Both the position numbers and the translations under genes were made by a program. Below, piece by piece: positions 61,066 to 64,000 of a stretch of DNA of 64,000 nucleotides (the stretch's first letter is position 1; every line of letters begins with the position of its first letter). Origin of the DNA: Paenibacillus protaetiae (lineage in GTDB: Bacteria; Bacillota; Bacilli; Paenibacillales; Paenibacillaceae); contig NZ_CP035492.1 in NCBI RefSeq assembly GCF_004135365.1, forward strand, positions 1,488,001 through 1,552,000. The letters run 5' to 3'. The notes under the pieces were generated by a model. The model worked only from the letters and a program-made list of their open reading frames with translations, was not told the origin of the DNA and did not search any database.

Positions 61066-61097
61066 ATGAAAACGCCCGAACGATAGCCGTTCGGACG
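61066..61097 (-). terminator. Terminator of hup
   Basis: CGTCCGAACG and CGTTCGGGCG form a 10-bp stem with one G-T pair and are followed on the minus strand by TTTTCATTTT. Confidence 0.8.
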
Positions 61098-61127
61098 CTG
61101 AGTATCATTATATCGTACATGCTTTCA

Positions 61128-61403
61128 TTAATTAGATACGAGATCTTTCAAGGATTTCCCTGGTTTGAAAGCAGGCATCTTGCTTGCTGCAATATCAATT
61201 TCTTCACCCGTTTGCGGGTTGCGGCCTTTGCGCGCTTGACGCTCGCGAACCTCGAAGTTTCCGAATCCGACAAGCTGCACTTTGTCACCGCTTTGAAGAG
61301 CGTCTGAGATCGCATCAAATACAGCGTCAACCGCTTTTGTTGCGTCTTTTTTGGACAAGTCTGTCAGCTCTGCTACTTTTGCAATCAATTCTGTTTTGTT
61401 CAT
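61128..61403 (-). CDS. hup: DNA-binding protein HU
   Basis: HU is a dimeric, nucleoid-shaping DNA-bending protein. The 91-residue sequence has the standard N-terminal helices ([20 protein letters not shown]), [22 protein letters not shown] as the DNA-binding arm and [13 protein letters not shown] at the end. GGAGGTGAAAGG precedes the ATG. In B. subtilis hbs also lies just upstream of mtrA-mtrB; here a tRNA gene takes the intervening place. Confidence 0.97.
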   Translation of the reverse strand: MNKTELIAKVAELTDLSKKDATKAVDAVFDAISDALQSGDKVQLVGFGNFEVRERQARKGRNPQTGEEIDIAASKMPAFKPGKSLKDLVSN

Positions 61404-61501
61404 GGTTTCCTTTCACCTCCCCTTGAAGGCACTGAACTGTCATCTTATCCCTCTTATTAACCGAAAACTTCAAAAATATACCTTTTTAACCGAACAAACT
61501 T

Positions 61502-61530
61502 ATAGTAATACAGGAATTAGCCAATTTCAA
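61502..61530 (-). promoter_or_regulatory. Probable hup promoter
   Basis: TTGAAA (61525-61530) and TACTAT (61502-61507) are 17 bases apart on the minus strand, about 100 bases before hup. Confidence 0.6.
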
Positions 61531-61569
61531 GAGCGTAAGACGCTTTCATTCGTTTTCAAAAGGCAGGCA

Positions 61570-62556
61570 TTAACGGTTTTTACGCCTGCTCAAATTGATG
61601 AAGGTAACAGCCAGCGCAAGCAGGAGAACAGCGCCCCGGATAATGTCGTTTGCATAATACTGCACGTTCATCATCGTCATGCCGTTCAGCAGCACGCCGA
61701 TCAGCACCGAACCAAAAAAAGTGCCGATTACATTCGGCCGCCCTGCACCCAGGACAGAGTAGCCGACAAACGCAGAAGCCACTGCTTCCATCAGGAGCGG
61801 AGAGCCGGCGTCGATCTGGCCCGTGCCAACACGCGCGGCGTATAAAATACCGCCGATTGCGGCAAATACGCCGGATGCGATGTACGCATACGTGCGGATC
61901 CGCTTGACGCGGATACCCGACAGGCGGGCAGCTTCTTCGTTGCCGCCAATCGTATACATTTGGCGCCCCCAGCGGGTCAGCTTAAAGAACAGATGAACAA
62001 GCACAACCGCAACGATCATCAAAATAACCGGAACCGGGATGCCAAGCAGCTTCCCTTGGCCCAGCCACAGGAATGACTCGCTGAATGTGCCGGGCGCGGT
62101 CGAGCCGTCCGGCATCGGCATATTGTTATAGATGTTGTAGCCTTTCGTATATGTGCGGTGAATGCCTGCTACGATGTACATGACGGCCAGCGTCGCCAGC
62201 ATATCCGGGATACGGATCCGCACGATCAGCAGCGCATTCAGGAGGCCTACCAATACGCCGATCAGCAGCGCAACCGGAATCACGACATAGATCGGCAGCT
62301 CGTACCAAACCATAAATGCAGCCGTTACAACGGTAGTCAGCGACACGGTCGAGCCAACGGACAAGTCAAAGCCGTCAACCGCAAGCGAAATCGTAACGCC
62401 AATCGCCACAAACGTCACAATCGAGATGGAACGGAGAATATCCGTCAAATTGCTGTACGTAAAAAAGTATTCGTTCATCAAAGAGAAGAACAAAATAACA
62501 ACGCCAATCACGATCAGAGAGCCGTATTTAAACACAAAATTTGTCGTTTTATTCAT
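61570..62556 (-). CDS. Sugar ABC transporter permease (RbsC/YjfF type)
   Basis: The 328-residue protein is a multi-helix membrane permease of the ribose/galactose (BPD_transp_2) family, with about nine to ten hydrophobic segments and the family motif TIGGNEEAARLSGI followed by a conserved glycine-rich LLMEAVASAFVGYSVLGAGRPN. I start at MNKTTNFVF; a longer frame reaches into the ATPase gene without a start signal. It overlaps the upstream ATPase gene by eight bases. The sugar cannot be told from the sequence. Confidence 0.88.
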   Translation of the reverse strand: MNKTTNFVFKYGSLIVIGVVILFFSLMNEYFFTYSNLTDILRSISIVTFVAIGVTISLAVDGFDLSVGSTVSLTTVVTAAFMVWYELPIYVVIPVALLIGVLVGLLNALLIVRIRIPDMLATLAVMYIVAGIHRTYTKGYNIYNNMPMPDGSTAPGTFSESFLWLGQGKLLGIPVPVILMIVAVVLVHLFFKLTRWGRQMYTIGGNEEAARLSGIRVKRIRTYAYIASGVFAAIGGILYAARVGTGQIDAGSPLLMEAVASAFVGYSVLGAGRPNVIGTFFGSVLIGVLLNGMTMMNVQYYANDIIRGAVLLLALAVTFINLSRRKNR

Positions 62557-64000
62557 GTTGTTCTCCTTTTCCGCCGCTCGCATGCAAAAGCAGTTCCTCT
62601 TGCGTTGCCGCGCCGTGCTTGAATTCCGCAACAAGCGAACCGTCGCACATCACATAGATGCGGTCTGCAATGCCAAGCGCCTCGGCAAATTCGCATGTAA
62701 AATAAACAATCGTTTTCCCTTGTTCGGCAAGCGATCCGATAATCCGGAAAATATCGCTTTTCGCGCCGATATCGACGCCTTTTGTCGGTTCATCAAACAG
62801 ATAGACATGGGCATCGGTAGGCAGCCATTTGCCAATCGACACTTTCTGCTGGTTGCCGCCGGACAAATGCCCGGTAAGCTCGCCGGCGGAAGACGTCTTA
62901 ATGCCCAGCCGGCTTATAATATCGGCAGCGTTTTGTTTCTCCTTCGGTTTCGAGACGACACCCAGCTTCGATATCAGCTGCAAAATCGGCAGGCTTAAGT
63001 TTTGCTGTACCGATTCCTCTACAAAAATGCCCTGCTTGCGGCGCTCTTCCGGCACAAGAACAATGCCGCCTTCAATAGCGTCAGCCGGATCGCCGGGCTT
63101 CAGCAGCTGGCCGTTCACCTTCACTGTCCCGCTGTCCGCCTTGTCCGCTCCAAACAGCAGACGGGACAGCTCCGTTTTGCCGGCGCCTACAAGCCCGACC
63201 ACTGCGACGATTTCGCCGCTTTTGGCTTCAAAGCTGACATTCCGCACCTGCTTGCCCCATGTTAGCCCGGATACTTCAAGCCGAGTTTCGCCAATCGGGA
63301 CATCCAGCTTTGGATACTCTTCTGAAAATACTTTGCCGAGCATCGCGCGGACCACTTCTTCCGCGTTCAGCTCCGGCGCCGGCTTTGTCCATACCCGTTC
63401 GCCGTCGCGCATAACCGTTACCGTATCGCACAGCTGGAACACTTCCGGCAGCCGGTGCGAAATAAATACAATGCCGATGCCTTCAGCCCGGAGCTGCCGG
63501 ATGACGCCAAACAGCTTCTCGGCTTCTTCAAGGCTGAGAGGCGCTGTCGGCTCGTCGAAAATAACGTATTTGGCTTCTTCGGTCAGCAGCCGTGCAATCA
63601 ATACAAGCTGCTTTTCCGCCAGTGTCAGCTCTCCGGCTTTTTTCTTGACCGGAATATCGGCGCCAAGCCGGTTAAGCGTAGCTTTCGCCTGCTCCTCCAA
63701 TTTGCCCCAGTTCAGCAGCCAGCTGCTTTTTCGGGATGAGATGCTATCCAGCATAACATTTTCCGCAACGCTCAAATAAGGCACAAGCGCCGTATCAACT
63801 TCTTGATAGACGCAGTGAATGCCTAGCTGCTTCGCATCCGCCGGGGAAGCGATGGATACCGTCTGCCCGTCGATTGAAATTTGGCCGCCGTCTTGCGTAT
63901 AAGCGCCGGACAAAATTTTCATAAGCGTGCTTTTGCCTGCTCCGTTAGCGCCCAGCAAAGCGTGCACTTCGCCGCTTCGTACGGTAAAGTCCACATCACG
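62549..64000 (-). CDS. Sugar ABC transporter ATP-binding protein (RbsA type, 5' end outside)
   Basis: This is a double-domain sugar-import ATPase cut at its N-terminus by the right window edge. The first nucleotide-binding domain has Walker A GANGAGKST and a short signature region TLAEKQLVLIARLL with Walker B VIFDEPTAPL. The second has GLVGAGKTELSRLLFG, GGNQQKVSIGKWL and VYLFDEPTKGVD. The second Walker A lacks the canonical second Gly-Lys-Ser/Thr spacing only slightly, as usual in RbsA/MglA. A binding protein gene is expected upstream beyond the window. Confidence 0.92.
   Translation of the reverse strand, partial: RDVDFTVRSGEVHALLGANGAGKSTLMKILSGAYTQDGGQISIDGQTVSIASPADAKQLGIHCVYQEVDTALVPYLSVAENVMLDSISSRKSSWLLNWGKLEEQAKATLNRLGADIPVKKKAGELTLAEKQLVLIARLLTEEAKYVIFDEPTAPLSLEEAEKLFGVIRQLRAEGIGIVFISHRLPEVFQLCDTVTVMRDGERVWTKPAPELNAEEVVRAMLGKVFSEEYPKLDVPIGETRLEVSGLTWGKQVRNVSFEAKSGEIVAVVGLVGAGKTELSRLLFGADKADSGTVKVNGQLLKPGDPADAIEGGIVLVPEERRKQGIFVEESVQQNLSLPILQLISKLGVVSKPKEKQNAADIISRLGIKTSSAGELTGHLSGGNQQKVSIGKWLPTDAHVYLFDEPTKGVDIGAKSDIFRIIGSLAEQGKTIVYFTCEFAEALGIADRIYVMCDGSLVAEFKHGAATQEELLLHASGGKGEQHE

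Overview
The window reads as chromosomal core sequence of a spore-forming Bacillota of the Paenibacillaceae, most likely Paenibacillus. Gene order follows the Bacillus subtilis backbone in several long blocks: hbs-mtrB-hepS-menG-hepT-ndk-cheR-aroB-aroH-trpEDCFBA-hisC-tyrA, then ypiB/F-qcrABC-ypjA-ypjB-ypjC-ypjD-dapB-mgsA-bshB1-bshA-cca-birA-panBCD-dinG. Lineage-specific genes are inserted between these blocks. Base composition is moderate, ribosome binding sites are strong GGAGG types and TTG/GTG starts are common. I saw no phage, insertion sequence or CRISPR array.

Left part (1-12.6 kb): a decayed GNAT acetyltransferase, leuCD with a divergent LysR regulator, and a methionine-salvage cluster (mtnU, a frameshifted mtnE, mtnW, mtnX, mtnB). 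The proline genes proB, proA and proC sit inside that cluster, behind a T-box leader whose likely specifier is a proline codon. ProC and mtnW overlap by four bases, so the salvage genes appear to lie on the proline transcript. A tRNA-Pro(GGG) that could read this specifier lies near 61 kb.

Middle part (12.6-38.6 kb, nearly all minus strand): dnaD-ackA-hbd, an FtsH-like protease, tseB-mtaD-rex-dinG, panBCD with a structured leader ending in a terminator, birA, cca, bacillithiol genes bshA/bshB1, mgsA, dapB, ypjD, a YitT protein, ypjA/ypjB and the menaquinol-cytochrome c reductase genes qcrABC.

Right part (38.6-64 kb): an ECF sigma/anti-sigma/phosphatase operon, a probable catabolite-controlled small RNA, tyrA-hisC, the trp operon behind a TRAP leader with about eleven (G/U)AG triplets, aroH-aroB, a 57-residue HTH protein, cheR, ndk, heptaprenyl diphosphate synthase (hepT, hepS) and menaquinone genes of the futalosine type (mqnA, ubiX-like, ubiA-like, menG). 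MtrB (TRAP itself), a tRNA-Pro, HU, and an ABC sugar transporter cut by the window edge follow.

The most interesting items are the unannotated small RNA near 42.6 kb, with a consensus promoter overlapped by a perfect cre box and a C-rich seed; the TRAP leader whose terminator lies about 150 nt from its antiterminator partner; the proline/methionine-salvage merger under a T-box; and the panB leader.
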